NCBI RefSeq assembly: GCF_003473485.1
Contig: NC_053044.1
Coordinates: 3,918,501-3,982,500 of the forward strand
Direction: 5' to 3'
DNA length: 64,000 nt
Origin: Medicago truncatula
Lineage: Eukaryota; Streptophyta; Magnoliopsida; Fabales; Fabaceae
Made by a program: the position numbers and the translations under genes. Below the pieces are notes generated by a model. The model had not been told where the DNA came from, did no database searches, and worked only from the letters and a program-made list of their open reading frames with translations. The stretch's first letter is position 1, and each line of letters opens with the position of its first letter. This document shows, in pieces, positions 16,046 to 27,324 of this stretch.

Positions 16046-16728
16046 AGAATTATTCTAGTTAAGTCACTTTAAGAATTTATTCTAAAAATTGATTATAGTA
16101 ATCAATTTCAAATTCCAAATGATATTGATTATAATATTTTATTATATTGATTAAAATAATTTTAGTGGCAATTTTATGAATTATTCATTTTTAGAATTTA
16201 TAGTAGAATAGAAAATATAAAAATTAAAATAAAACAATGATAAATTTTAGTGACAGCCGCACCGTAGGTAGAAGTCCATATTGTTTTTAAAATAGCCTCA
16301 TTAGAATTACCTACGTTTTGTCCGTAGATAAAGGTGGAAAACATGTAATGACAACCATTTGCCGCCTTCTCCTTCATACCCTCCTGATCTTATCTCCCCC
16401 TCCCTATCATATTACAATATCTATCTTATTCATTAATCTCTCGTTAAACTATTTTTTCCTCCTCCATCTTTCTTTCTTTTCTTCCTCTCTCTTCCCTCTA
16501 TCTCTATGGTATTCCTCTCGTTTTTCCTTTTTCTCCTTTCTTTCACTCTCTCATGTAAATGAAAAATGAAGAGAGAAAGAAGAAGGTGAAAAGGGGAAAC
16601 GAGAAACTGAAGAGAAAAATATAAAAAGACAATAAAAAATAAGAAGAGAAACCGAGAAAGAGAGAGAGGAGAATGAGCGAAATGAAAAGTGAATCTCGAG
16701 AATAAAATAGAGAGATAAATATTAGAAA
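16046..16728. other. Low-complexity spacer
   Basis: AT-rich DNA, then a pyrimidine-rich stretch (16370-16560) followed by a purine-rich stretch (16560-16720) that partly mirror each other. No gene is recognised; the open frames there are made of Ser, Leu and Phe from CT repeats. Confidence 0.5.
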
Positions 16729-17342
16729 TGTGAGAGTTAACTTAAAATCAGGTTTCTGCATAATCGTGGCACGATGGGGTCACATCGTGGCACGATGGTG
16801 CGCTGGCGGCGAATAATATAAACGTATTTTTGGGTGCAGATTTGTTTCAAATTTTAAGCGAAACTTTTACTATAAATATAGACCTTGTATCAGAGCAAAC
16901 TTGGAGATAGAGGGGGCTGAAACAAGGGTTTAGAAAGGCAACAACAAAACTAGGGTTTGTATAGAGTTTGTCTCTTCGGAACAAACACTAGGGTTTGTGG
17001 GTTGATTCACCTTGGGAAACACTATTAGGATTGAGTCTCTTGGTTACGGGAAGAGGCTGAGACTTTGGGTAGAATTAGGCGGGAGACTTATTCTTGTAAC
17101 ACATTGATTTCTCTTTGTAACAATACTCATCATATAGTGGATCGTAGGGCTGCTCTCTCCCCCAGACTAGGTCAATTTGGACCGAACTGGGTCAACAAAT
17201 TCTTTTGTGTTCTTCTCGCCGTTGTTTTCTACTTTTGGCTTGTATTTTAATTGTTTCATACACTTTGTTTTGGTTGCTTAACTATCCCTTATTCCACACA
17301 TCAAGTTGTTATTGGTGTGACTTTTCGATCGAATTCACAACA
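16729..17342 (+). mobile_element. Solo LTR, Ty1-copia-like, 614 bp
   Basis: Starts TGTGAGAG, ends CACAACA, and is flanked by the 5-bp repeat AGAAA at 16724-16728 and 17343-17347. Inside are a TATA-like TATAAATAT at about 16873, a repeated GTGGCACGATGG palindromic motif at 16763-16800 and a pyrimidine-rich 3' part. No internal retrotransposon region follows. The last 45 bp resemble the end of the solo LTR at 61136-61864. The flanking repeat is low in complexity, which lowers certainty about the borders. Confidence 0.6.
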
Positions 17343-17683
17343 AGAAAGAAAGAATAAAAAAATATGAGATAAATAAAAAGATGATTAAAAAAATAGAATA
17401 AAATAATTTTGACGGACGGTAAATATAAACTTTTTGTAAATGTGTTTTGAGCTCTAAGTGTTTCCTTACCTTTTTTTGAAGAAAAGTTTTTCCATAACTT
17501 AAATTAGGATATCACCCCTTTATTCTAAATTATTATTATTAAAAAATAAAACATCTTGTAATATAGTACCGTAACTTTTAAAAAAAGTACTATATTTTCT
17601 TTTTATTGCAGACCCCAAAAAGACAAAGAAAAAGTTTTTGGTTAGTTCATGCTTCATGAATTCTGTTCATTATCCAAATGGTT
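17343..17683. other. AT-rich spacer
   Basis: Nothing recognisable apart from A and T runs. Confidence 0.5.
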
Positions 17684-18302
17684 TCGCTCATTCTCAAAAT
17701 AAAAGATATTTTTACCCTTACGCAACTTAATATGCGCTAGTGTAAATTGAAACGTGACTTAAGGCAGGTAGCGTGACTTAAGGCAGGTAGCGTGACTTAA
17801 GTCACGCTAGTGCAATATGAAACGTAACTTAAGTCACGTTACTAGACTTAAGTCACGTTGCTTGACTTAAGGCACACTAGTTCTGTCTCTGGTACAAAGC
17901 ATGCACCAAAAACTTCAATGAGTAGCGTGAGTAGCGTGACTTAACTCACGCTGGTGCTTCTGCTATGCACGCTGCAGACCAGAGTGACAGTGGCAATAGC
18001 TACTGCCTTTGTTCCTTCATTCCCTATTTAGTGAACATGCAATTATTCAATAATAATTTTGGTACAACCATAACGAATAACTTAGAGAACGAATAATTTT
18101 AGAAACACAATTTTAACGAAAAGTTGGGAAATGAGGGAATTGTGCTGCTGTGTTGCTGAAAACTGGCTTAAGTAACGTCGCGTGACTTAACTTACGTTGC
18201 ATGACTTAAGTCATGTTCGCCTTATAACTAACGTATGTTAACTCACGCTACGCAAGTTAACATACGTAGGGCGTTTTCAACTTTTACTTTGAGAATGAGC
18301 GA
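17684..18302. mobile_element. Palindrome-rich MITE-like element
   Basis: Both ends carry TCGCTCATTCTCAAA (right end inverted). The interior holds many copies of a palindrome built on GTGACTTAAGTCAC, in exact and mutated forms, at about 17753-17880 and 17920-18260. No coding region is present. The target duplication could not be fixed. Confidence 0.6.
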
Positions 18303-18562
18303 TACTGTTTAAGTAATTAGCAAAATTCATGCTTCATTATACAACAAACTTGAAGTTTTCACTTTTTTTATGGGTGATGTTTTTATTTTGGGTGAAAGAT
18401 CCATGTGACCGACCAGTGAGTGATTTTAATTTTTAAACTGGCCACAATAATTTCGTTAAAAAAAAGTTTAAAAATTAATTAACCACAAAGTAGTGTATAT
18501 GTTTGCAAAATTTGGTCCAAAAGATGTATAAAATTTAAAAAAAAAACAAAATTAAAATAGTT

Positions 18563-18636
18563 TGCTTTCATTGAGAGTTGAACTCAAGACCTCCCGCTTA
18601 CTAAACGGGTGCTCTAACCAACTGAGCTATGAAAGC
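18563..18636 (-). tRNA. tRNA-Thr (anticodon AGU)
   Basis: The minus strand folds into a full cloverleaf: a 7-bp acceptor stem (GCTTTCA with TGAAAGC), D arm GCTC...GAGC, an anticodon stem CCCGT/GCGGG around loop TTAGTAA with AGT as anticodon, and T arm TTGAG/CTCAA around TTCAACT. It has discriminator A and no intron. All stems pair, so the gene looks functional. It lies alone between transposons. Confidence 0.95.
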
Positions 18637-18814
18637 TGCTTGTTGGTTTTTTGAATCAAACATATAAATACAATATTGGTAAATGCTTCAAAGAAATTGT
18701 TTCACTCAATGAAGAACTAATAGAGAAAGCATGACACATATGCTCGGTAATCCTACTATTGGAACACAAATTTTTATTTTATTCCTCAAATGAATAACAC
18801 ACTTTTTATTTTAT

Positions 18815-18986
18815 GGGTTTGCATAACATGTGTAATATTGCAGATGTTAACATCAATTTTTTTAATTGAAAAACAACAATAAAAATTTGCACATAACATA
18901 TATTTAATGTAGAATGCACAAGTTCTAAAACAAACATTATTTTAAACTTCTTAACATATACAAATTTACATATGATAGGAAAACTC
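18815..18986. mobile_element. Short MULE-type MITE, copy 1 (172 bp)
   Basis: Begins GGGTTTGCATAACATGTG and has a matching inverted end with AACATATACAAATTTACATATG. A perfect 9-bp duplication, TTATTTTAT, flanks it at 18806-18814 and 18987-18995. A relative lies at 20740-20921. Confidence 0.85.
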
Positions 18987-18999
18987 TTATTTTATTTTG

Positions 19000-20360
19000 G
19001 ATGAAACGGTACTTTGTTATAAATACAAATTGAAACAATATTGTACCGCAAATAATGCACCAACGGCGTAGCCTGTGCGTCCGTGCAGATATAACACTAG
19101 TTGTATGACCAAATACCATAAATCATCCTCAATGGTCTCATCACTAAAACATCGACTCATCCTTCAACCTCCTCCATCAGTGGCGTGCCAGGAACCTAGA
19201 GCAGGAGGTTCAAACTTTTAAAATTTAATTAATAATTATAATATTATATAATAATATATATTAATATAATTCACAAGACAATTATTGGTTTAACGATCAC
19301 TATTATGATAATAGAATTGCTTACATGAAATTATAGATGAGACCGTTGATTTTAATGTTACCCGTCATGTTAGGTGGGTTTTTTTGACAGGAAAATTGCC
19401 ATCATTTTGCATCAATTAAGATATACTTCATTCGATCACATTTATAAGCAATTTATATTTTTTTTTCTAGTGCATTAAATACGTGATGTTTATATACTAC
19501 ATTATATTTGTAATAAATCAATCATGAGTCTTTTGTTCATTTTACATATATTAAGAAGTGTATTAGTGAAAAATAGAGATGAAAATTATTTTGAGTGTCT
19601 TGTCAAGGATTGATGCATTCCACATTATCATAAATGCAAATTAAAATATACTGAATTGAGAGTGATGAAAGTAATATTAATTAGAGTTATAATTGAAAAA
19701 AGTAATTAAAATTGTATTGAAAAGTGAAATGAGTTAATTATTTTAAAATAATTTTTTTTTGCAAATGACTCACTTATTATAGGATGGAAGGAGTAATTTA
19801 TAAATTGTTTTTTAGACAAGATATTTTGTAGGTCAAAATATTAGTAATTCCACTTCCAATTACTCGATAAAGTAGTGTGTTTTGACTTTGTAGCCTGCAC
19901 AACTAGCTGATTTTGACTATAGAATGGAGTGTGTGCATCTTTAATTGTCCAAAAGTCCAATATGCTGGTGCAACACACAGCTTTCTTTGCACATAGGTGA
20001 GATATTGGGTTCAAGCTGCAAATTTGAGGGGGGTTCAAGCATTAAAATAACATGACAAATAGGTGTAAATGTAAAAAGTGAGAGGTGTAAATGACAAGGT
20101 AGTTTAAATTTGGAGTAATCATGTGTCAATGCCATGTTCGACACTGACATGCGTCGGGTATTGAACACACCTTCAAATATAAAGCGTCGGTGCTATACAA
20201 ACCATCATAATAAAATTACTATAAATGTAGTTGCAATCAATCCTTGAAAACTCTTACATTTACATCATCAGTCATTAAGCTGACAAACTATCACAATGAA
20301 GTTCTGAAAACTAAATGGGGAAAAAGTAAACAAATGTTTGAAACTCAATTGATTATATCA
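19000..20360. other. Intergenic DNA with transposon traces
   Basis: A hAT-like end (CAGTGGCGTGCCAGGA) begins at about 19178, followed by AT-rich DNA. The part next to 20361 is probably the former 3' UTR of the RRM gene on the minus strand. No other gene is seen. Confidence 0.45.
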
Positions 20361-20533
20361 TCAAAACCCACATGTTTCTTGCTTTTTGCAAGGAGTATCT
20401 TCAAGTATTGTCAGCAAACTCCGCAGGTTGAACTCAACCTTCTTTGCACTTATACAATCATCTTGGTCGCTATCAAGTTCACCATCATATTCTAAATTGG
20501 AGTTAATGCTGAATTCACCATCAGCAGCGTAAC
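20361..20533 (-). pseudogene. Stranded C-terminal codons of the RRM gene
   Basis: If the pogo-type MITE and one copy of its TA target are taken out, the reading frame of the RRM gene's last exon runs straight into this segment. It continues for 57 codons to a TGA at 20363-20361 without any stop. The segment is acidic in its first half (LEYDGELDSDQDD) and ends in ETCGF. With the MITE present these codons are separated from the gene by a stop codon. This intact frame on the far side implies a recent insertion. Confidence 0.7.
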
Positions 20534-20535
20534 TA

Positions 20536-21343
20536 CAGTAGAAACTCTATAAATTAATAATGTCGGGATCGGAGAAATTTATTAATTTAGAGAGTTATTA
20601 ATTTATCGATAAATTAATAATTATTAATTTAAAGAGTTTTTAAGTAATTATATTGTACATACCAAACAAAAAGGCAAATTAGTCTATGTCTCTTAGAATT
20701 ACGTTGCACCAAATCTTGGGACTCAATGTAAATTAATAAGGGTTTGTCTAACATGTGCAATATTGCACATGTTAAGGTAACTAAAGGTAGTAACTTTTCA
20801 TTGAAAATCAGCAATTATTGATTAAAAGCTACATATTTAATATAAAAAACACAAGTTCCAAGCTAAAGTTACTACTTTAAACTTCTTAACATGTGCAAAT
20901 TTGCACATGATAGAAAAACCCAATTAATAAATATTATATTCATATCCATTGGAAATATGACTTTTGACTTTTGAAGTGTATAGTAAATGTAAACAAGTGG
21001 AATGTTCAATGTATTCTTAAGCAAAAATACAACACCTCAGCTATTGGATGCAATAAGAAAAGTTAGAGATGAGTTTCAAACAGACTTGAACTTTAAAGGA
21101 AAACAAACAACTATTGAATCATATTTCAACAAAGTGTAATATTTTTTTTTTCAGTTTCTATGAATTATTAATTTATGATTTTCTTGGGACCGAAAATTAT
21201 AAAGGGATCTCTCAAAAAATTATTATCTTATTATTTTATCGAATTATTCAATTTTTTACACTGGCCCAAGTCGGGACCGGACAAATTTATTATTTTAGAG
21301 AGTTTATTAATTTACCGAGTATTAATTTAAAGAGTTTCTACTG
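20536..21343. mobile_element. Emigrant/pogo-type (Tc1/mariner) element, 808 bp, inserted in a coding exon
   Basis: Ends are CAGTAGAAACTCT and its complement, followed by ATAAATTAATA-type sequence. These are typical of Emigrant MITEs and their pogo-like relatives in plants. It is flanked by TA on both sides (20534-20535 and 21344-21345), the Tc1/mariner target duplication. No transposase domain was recognised. A shorter MULE-type MITE (20740-20921) is nested inside it. Confidence 0.85.
20740..20921. mobile_element. Short MULE-type MITE, copy 2 (182 bp), nested
   Basis: Ends are GGGTTTGTCTAACATGTGCA and the inverted GGGTTTTTCTATCATGTGCA. A perfect 9-bp duplication, AATTAATAA, flanks it at 20731-20739 and 20922-20930. 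It lies inside the pogo-type element, so it arrived later. Confidence 0.88.
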
Positions 21344-22830
21344 TAGTCTCGAGATGGCAGCTGTGATAGCCACCACCACTAAACCCAGGACCCGACTTTT
21401 CTGTAGCATAGTTCACTCGTACCTTCCGACCATAAAGATCCTGTGACAACACAATTTTAGATGCTACAAGAAGCATTGCCAACATTTTGAGTTTTGCAAA
21501 GAGCAGCAAAATGTGTCGAATGAAACAAACGGCAAAAATGAGTTATGGTGAAATTGCAATACAAACTGTCGTATAAAATTTTGGCCAAATATCTCTCGAG
21601 GTTCTTTAAGGTAAAGTAGTTTAGTTAAACTAACAATACCTGGTTTTTCATGGACTTAATGGCAAGACTCATGGTCTGAAGGGCAGCAGATGCCTCCTCC
21701 GTCGTTGCAAAAGTTACAAAACCAAAACCTCGAGGCCTTCCTGTTTCACGATCTCTGATAATCTTTGCTGAAGGAACATTAAAAACAACTACAATTGTAA
21801 ATTAATTCTAACAAAAAGAGAGGAACAAAGAACAAAACAAAGTACACCCACACAAGAAACAATAGCATTTAAGAGTACACAGGTATAAATAAGTGACCTT
21901 CACTTGAAAATTTCATTTTATCCAAACAAAGTAACCACTCAATCAAATCATATATAAAATTAGGGTGCGTTTCATTTGCTAAAAAATGAGACAGGACAGA
22001 ACAACTTTAGTTGTCCGGTGTTTGATTTGTAAAACTGTTTCAGGTACAAGACAAACTGGAGGCAAAGGACAGGACAAAAACTCATATTTTTGTCCCTCGC
22101 CAAACCACAACACAACTTTTTGTCCCACGTACAAGTTGTCTAAAATACCAAAATAGCATTTTGTCCCCAAAAATCATATAAAACAAAAAATTACTCAATG
22201 CCATAAAAAATTTGTCCTGTGCTGTTATGCGTTATGTTGTAATGTTCTATCTTGTACTGTTCTGTGCAGTACTTACTGTTTTGCAAACCAAACACCCAGG
22301 TTAAATATACTTTTACCCCTTTCATTTGAGCCCATTCGGGTTTATTCCCGGTAAAAAGTCGAAGATTCTTCTCTTTAAAACCTTCATAACATCAAATTAC
22401 AAGATTAAGCGTATTATCATCCTATGTCATCTGTGTAAACTAAAATTCGCTCAAATGATAGTAGACAAAGTTACATTTGGCCCACATTGAGAAACAATTT
22501 AAAAGCGGGAAACTCGTGTTTTTTGTTATTGCATCTAGTAGATTGTGAGACTGAAAAAGTAAATTACCATCAAGAACTTTCCCATAGAGAGAAAAATGTT
22601 TTCGGAGAGTATTATATGAAATACCTGCATTTTGATTGAAACTTGAAAAATTATAGCCACATTACATTACATTTAGACTTAGAAATATGAACATGATAAA
22701 TTACTAACATACCTCCTAGAAAAAGATTTGCAGATGACATTGATCTAGTTGCTTGAAATACCGACATAGATAAATCATGATTGACAGCAGAATTCTTGAG
22801 TAGCTTCCCCGTTTTACCAAATAACGCCAT
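21327..22830 (-). CDS. Mitochondrial-type RRM (glycine-rich) RNA-binding protein, C-terminus altered by a MITE
   Basis: Four exons on the minus strand, 22830-22713, 22624-22568, 21767-21640 and 21440-21327, have GT-AG borders and give 138 residues. The basic, Ser-rich N-terminus (MALFGKTGKLLKN...RSMSS) resembles the mitochondrial presequence of plant GRP/ORRM-type RNA-binding proteins. One RRM follows, with RNP2 LFLGGI at 36-41 and RNP1 RGFGFVTF at 71-78, then a short GFSGGGY tract. Such proteins act in organelle RNA editing and splicing. The last exon runs into a pogo-type MITE, whose end supplies five codons (TVETL) and the stop. Without it the protein would be about 190 residues. The RRM has an unusual insertion before RVRVNYAT, possibly from a shifted splice site. 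The gene may still be active as a shortened form. Confidence 0.8.
21963..22297. mobile_element. PIF/Harbinger-like MITE, copy 1 (335 bp), in an RRM-gene intron
   Basis: Starts GGGTGCGTTTCATTTG and ends CAAACCAAACACCC. It is about 85% similar by eye to the copy at 24935-25267. Here the 3-bp flanks (TTA and AGG) no longer match, while the other two copies keep a 3-bp duplication. Confidence 0.75.
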
Positions 22831-22870
22831 TGCTCAAAGCTTAAAAAAAATCAAGCCACGTAAAATTAGT

Positions 22871-23245
22871 ACTCCGTCTCAAATTAGGTGTCGTTTTGAG
22901 TTTTTACATCTATGAAGCACAAACATCCATCGTATCACGCGTATCTCGGTGTCGGACACACTAGGACACATGTCGAGTGCGACACCGACACTTGCAAATG
23001 TGGTTTTTTCAAATTATTAGCTGTGTCGGCGTGTCAGTGTCCGTGTCTGAGTTTGTGCCTGTGCCCGTGCTTCATAGGTTATTAACGATTCTTATACTAT
23101 ATGAAAAACTCACATAATTCAGTATAATTACAAGTGTCGGTGTCTGACACGACACGTGTCCAAGCTCATGAGAGGAGTGTATGTGCTTCATAGGTGCTCC
23201 GTCTCAAATTAGGTGTCGTTTTTGAGTTTTCACATAATTCATATT
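22871..23245. mobile_element. Nested MITEs: CTCCGTCTCAAATTAGG repeat split by a GTGTCGG-rich element
   Basis: The block CTCCGTCTCAAATTAGGTGT occurs at 22874 and again at 23199. Between them lies an element with inverted ends (CTATGAAGCAC... and ...GCTTCATAG) filled with GTGTCGG and CCGACAC motifs. The two flanking blocks suggest either an insertion with local duplication or two neighbouring copies. Confidence 0.5.
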
Positions 23246-23659
23246 TTTTTATTTTATCACATGTATTATTTTTGGCAAAATGTGACCTTTACGAGTACGT
23301 AGTTATGAAGAGTAATCAACGATTTTTTTTGTTTTCAAGTATTTTGACACAAGTTAAAATACGATGATAGAGGAAAGGATATACATATCCTTTTCAAAGC
23401 CATCTCTTTGTCTGTTGACAAATAATGGAGTTCAGGAGTCTTGGACTGGACTCAATTACTGAAGAACTACCCAGTTGTCTATATTTTGAGAGATGATAGT
23501 GTAGAGAGAACTAGAATTATCAATGGTCAATGGTTAACGCTGGTGGCACTATATCAATAACTATTCTGAAAGCTTGGTTCTGTGTCATTGAAAGTAAGTT
23601 CCTCTTCGACGATTTATTTGAATTTTCGTTAATTCTTGTATGTTGTTTGATCTTTTATT
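23246..23659. other. Spacer left of the LINE remnant
   Basis: No recognisable feature; it may hold unrecognisable LINE sequence. Confidence 0.4.
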
Positions 23660-24420
23660 TTATTATTTTCGCTATTGGCAACGGTGGAAATTGGGGATTT
23701 TAGAGGGCAGAAAGATATTTATGGGGAGTTTAGAGGTGATTCGAGAATTGACTCAAAAGACGAAGAAGGTCTTGGAGTAAATGATTTACAATTGTTCAAT
23801 TTATCTCTATTTAACAAATGGGTTTGGAAATGTTTGTCGGATGAGAATGCAATCTGGTTTAATGTAATTAAATTTATGTACAAATTTGTGGCGACTAAAT
23901 TGCTTAGTTCGGAAGGTGAAAGTGGTAGAAGGAAGGGATTTTGAAGGTGAATCAAAAAACTGGTTTAGAATTACGATTAGAAGAAATGTAGGAAGTGGGG
24001 AAATACTGCATTTTAGAAGGAATTGTGGCTAGGGTATCGTGTTTCTCCCATGAATATCCTGATTTATTTGTGCTTGTATAAGAACGTTTCAATAGCGCAG
24101 AAAAGAATCTGTGATGGAAGATCTCATGATTGGAACTAGAATTGGCTTCACGACCTGAATCAGAATGAACCTTTGGAGGTGAAAGATTTGGTGTCAAAAC
24201 TTATGGCATGGATCTGCAGACCGGTGTGGAAGATAGGTTCGGCTGGAGATTCGAGGATGGCACAGGTTTCACTGTCAGAGGGTGTTACCAGTTGTTGTGC
24301 AGCCTGCAATTGCATGATGATTTCAACGACGATTGCAGATTAATACTAAAATACCGTCAAAGAGATGTTTATTCGGTTAGAGATTACTCGAAGACAAGTA
24401 AGGCAGGTTGAATTATGGAG
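23660..24420 (+). mobile_element. Decayed LINE reverse-transcriptase remnant
   Basis: Frames with several stops read GLGVNDLQLFNLSLFNKWVW, which matches the LINE pattern GLGxxDLxxFNxALLxKWxW. Further on they read LEVKDLVSKLMAW and DRFGWRFEDGTGFTVRGCYQ, the usual region before the zf-RVT end. The polymerase core itself is missing. Confidence 0.7.
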
Positions 24421-24934
24421 ACGATGCGTTATTAGTGATATACACGAATAATGTTGCGATTTTTTTTGCAGAGAAAGAATCATTTGATTTTACTTATATG
24501 CTTTTTCTTGATAATGATGCTGCTCAACTCATTTTCGGAGAAATTTATTGTCCTTTTAGGTTATCTTTTAGGATTATGTTCTACAGCTCAACTCTTTGTT
24601 GAACTTCAAGTTGACTCTGTAATATGCAATTTAAGTGCACTTTTACAGGACCATTTGGGTATGATAAGAATAGTAAACGTTTAGAATAATTGATTGAAAG
24701 AACTGAACTAAAAACGACTAACAAGAAAAGAATGGACGTAATAGGCAAAACATCAGCAGCAACAATTTATAAAAATGATAGAATGAAATTCCTAATTGTT
24801 TCCACACAAGTCCTCTGTAAACTATTTTCTACATAAGTGTGCCTCCATTGATACTCTACTAATACAAGAGACACACATTGACATATTGTTCTCTCACCCT
24901 CGCCTTCTCACACTTGTCGTTGACTGTTCCCTCG
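24421..24934. other. Spacer, no gene found
   Basis: AT-rich DNA; a short frame (24451-24684, plus) is hydrophobic but has no family features. Confidence 0.45.
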
Positions 24935-25267
24935 GGGTGCGTTTGATTTGTTAAAAAATGAAGGACAAGACAGAACAACTCCAGTTGTCCGGTGTTTGAT
25001 TTGTAAAACTGTTTCAGGGACAGAACATACTGGAGACAAGAGACATGACAAAACCTGAAATTTTTGTCCCTCACCAAACCACAGCACAACTTTTTGTCCT
25101 ACGTACAAGTTTTCTAAAACACCAAAATAGCATTTTGTCCCCCAAAAATCATATAAAACAAGAAATTATTCAATACCATAAAAACTTGTCATGTGTTGTT
25201 ATGCCTTGTGCCGTTCTGCATTGTACTGTTATGTTCAGTACTTACTGTTTTGCAAACCAAAGCACCC
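24935..25267. mobile_element. PIF/Harbinger-like MITE, copy 2 (333 bp)
   Basis: Ends are GGGTGCGTTTGATTTG and CAAACCAAAGCACCC, flanked by TCG on both sides (24932-24934 and 25268-25270). A 3-bp duplication fits PIF/Harbinger. Repeated TTTTGTCC and GGACAAAA motifs fill it. Confidence 0.75.
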
Positions 25268-25881
25268 TCGGTCTCATCAATTTGATTCTCTCTTCATCGT
25301 TGTCTCACTCAAACTCTTTCTAACTCATCTCTCGCGTGCCCTCCAAATTACTAACCTCCAAATTACTAATTTTGTTCTCTTTCGGATTATATAATCCAAA
25401 CAATTTCCATGATTTATCAGAATTTATAATTTGAATCATAAAAAGTAAAAATTCATAAAACACATTCAAATCACTCTGGTTCCTCACTGGTTCCTCATTT
25501 GACCAATTCATGGTTAAACTGATGAATGCCATCTGAGATTTTGAACCAACAAAATCTAAATTGTCTTGTTGTCAAGCTCAACCAAAACTATTCAAAGGTT
25601 AAAAATCGAAGGAATTATTTAGGTCCGCAAATACCTCTTTATACAACTATTCAACCAAAACAAATGTTAACCAACTGATTGGTTATATAACATTTTGACA
25701 AATAAAAAAATGGCATAAAACTGAAGCACCAACTACTAATTCCTTCTAGAATCAACCCATTAAATGCTCTCAGTAGAAAACCATGTGAAAAACAACACAC
25801 TTCAGAGTTGGAACATTTAGGAGCTCACATAAGCCAAAAAAATTGATCACTGATAAAAACTTTGATCATGCGTGAACTTGG
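25268..25881. other. Spacer downstream of the bL27m gene
   Basis: Contains a CGGATTATATAATCC palindrome at about 25363, like those in the MULE at 59661. The last 100 bp before 25881 would be the 3' UTR of the ribosomal protein gene. Confidence 0.4.
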
Positions 25882-26541
25882 TCAGATTGCGACACCAACT
25901 TTTGGTTCAGATGCAGAAACATCGGCAAACACGGGGTGGAGGACATGACCTTCCTTAGGCTCAACATGCACCCACTTGCGACCAGTCAGCTTGTTGCGTT
26001 CAAACTTCACCCATCCCTCTTTCAAAGCAAAAAGAGTATGATCTTTCCCCAATCCAACATAGTTTCCTGGATGAAAACGAGTACCACGTTGCCTAACAAT
26101 GATGTTTCCAGGTATTACCCTCTGCATAACAACAAAAATAAGAAAGAGTCTCTTCATGGTGAATAAAATGAATCATGTTCAGAAAGTCCAGGTTCAGTCC
26201 TCTCCCACTAATTGCATGTCATAAACTTGAAGCATAAATCTCTTACCTCTCCACCAAATTTCTTCACTCCAAGGTTCTTAGGTTTTGAATCGCGTCCATT
26301 TTTTGTGGACCCAGCTGTCTTTTTGGTAGCCCAACGGCGGAAAACTAGACTCAACCCCTCTCCAGAAACATCTAAAATAATGAGTTTAAAAAGTCATTAG
26401 TCTAGCTTGCTTCTGAAAGTCATGATACAAATAGCCAACATAGGATCATTAAGGTATACCGGCAGTGCTTCTGTAGACAGGAACATTTGTCACAAGTTCC
26501 TTGATATTCAATCTTCTGCACAACGATGATGCAAAATTCAT
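25882..26541 (-). CDS. Mitochondrial large-subunit ribosomal protein bL27m
   Basis: Three coding exons on the minus strand (26541-26460, 26371-26247, 26121-25882) join in frame to 148 residues. bL27 lies near the peptidyl-transferase centre of the large subunit. The N-terminus is basic and poor in acidic residues ([20 protein letters not shown]), as in a mitochondrial presequence. The conserved core [20 protein letters not shown] is followed by [16 protein letters not shown] and [18 protein letters not shown]. The mitochondrial form is favoured over the plastid form because of [19 protein letters not shown] and the C-terminal [15 protein letters not shown] extension. The start ATG lies 27 bases into the second exon; a non-coding leader exon lies upstream at about 28766-28890. 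All splice sites are canonical. Confidence 0.92.
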
Positions 26542-27163
26542 GCTGTTTTTCTGCGATAATGACAATCCCTGAAACACAAAATAGTACAACAGCGTTGGAA
26601 AAAAAAATCAAATACTCAGAAAGTTAATCAATGATGTCCTTTCAAACAACATATTGAAGCAATTGTGGTCATGGCAGTTCATTCACCCGTGATCATTACA
26701 GGGTATTTCTATATTTAATAAGACCAGAAATTATAATTAAGATAAGATGTCTCATAAAAAAATAAAGGTTGTTTTGAAAAATAAAAACCATTCATGAACA
26801 TTAACCTTAAATGCTATCAATAAACTCTACAGCAAAAGCCCCTCAGACTTGGAAAGTTATGAAAAAAATGGCTAACCCAATAACTGATCCTACAACCGCC
26901 ACTGTTGAAACCAATGAAGCAAATGATTGAGCCAATAATATCATCCAGATAAACGGAAAATACCAAAAAGTTCAAATCCATATCTAATAACATTGATTCA
27001 TTGTATAGGAACTATGTAAAATGAGTGATGGAAAAAAAATATTAACATATACTTGAAGCGTTCATGATGTTCTGGTCTGTATATCAAAGACAAGCTGGAT
27101 CAGAAACCACCATATATTACTCAAAAATAACCAACCGAGGCAGAGACTTAAGTGTAAAAGTAC

Positions 27164-27324
27164 ATACAAGTTCATAAAAAAAAATTGGATTAGTCGGTGC
27201 GAATTTCGGTGGACTTGTCCATACAGAGCTTTGCTCTAGCTTCTAAATGCTCCCCACAAGTTGACAGTGGGATTGGACCCCTCAGATTAGTCGGTCCTTG
27301 AACCGGATACCGAATTTTAAAAAA
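27164..27324 (+). mobile_element. SINE-like element
   Basis: The motif GGATTAGTCGGT occurs near the start, and the 3' part has GATTAGTCGGTCCTTG and CCGGATACCGAA followed by an A run, like the ends of several plant SINE families. Imperfect 13-bp flanks AGTGTA(A/G)AAGTAC stand at 27151-27163 and 27325-27337. It sits in the bL27m leader intron. Confidence 0.5.

Noticed and set aside
16318..16761. Ser/Leu/Phe-rich frames on both strands
   Set aside because: Products of a pyrimidine-rich tract; no family features.
17750..18260. Repeated short palindromes resembling a CRISPR array
   Set aside because: Spacing is irregular, copies are mutated and on both strands, there are no cas genes, and the DNA is plant nuclear.
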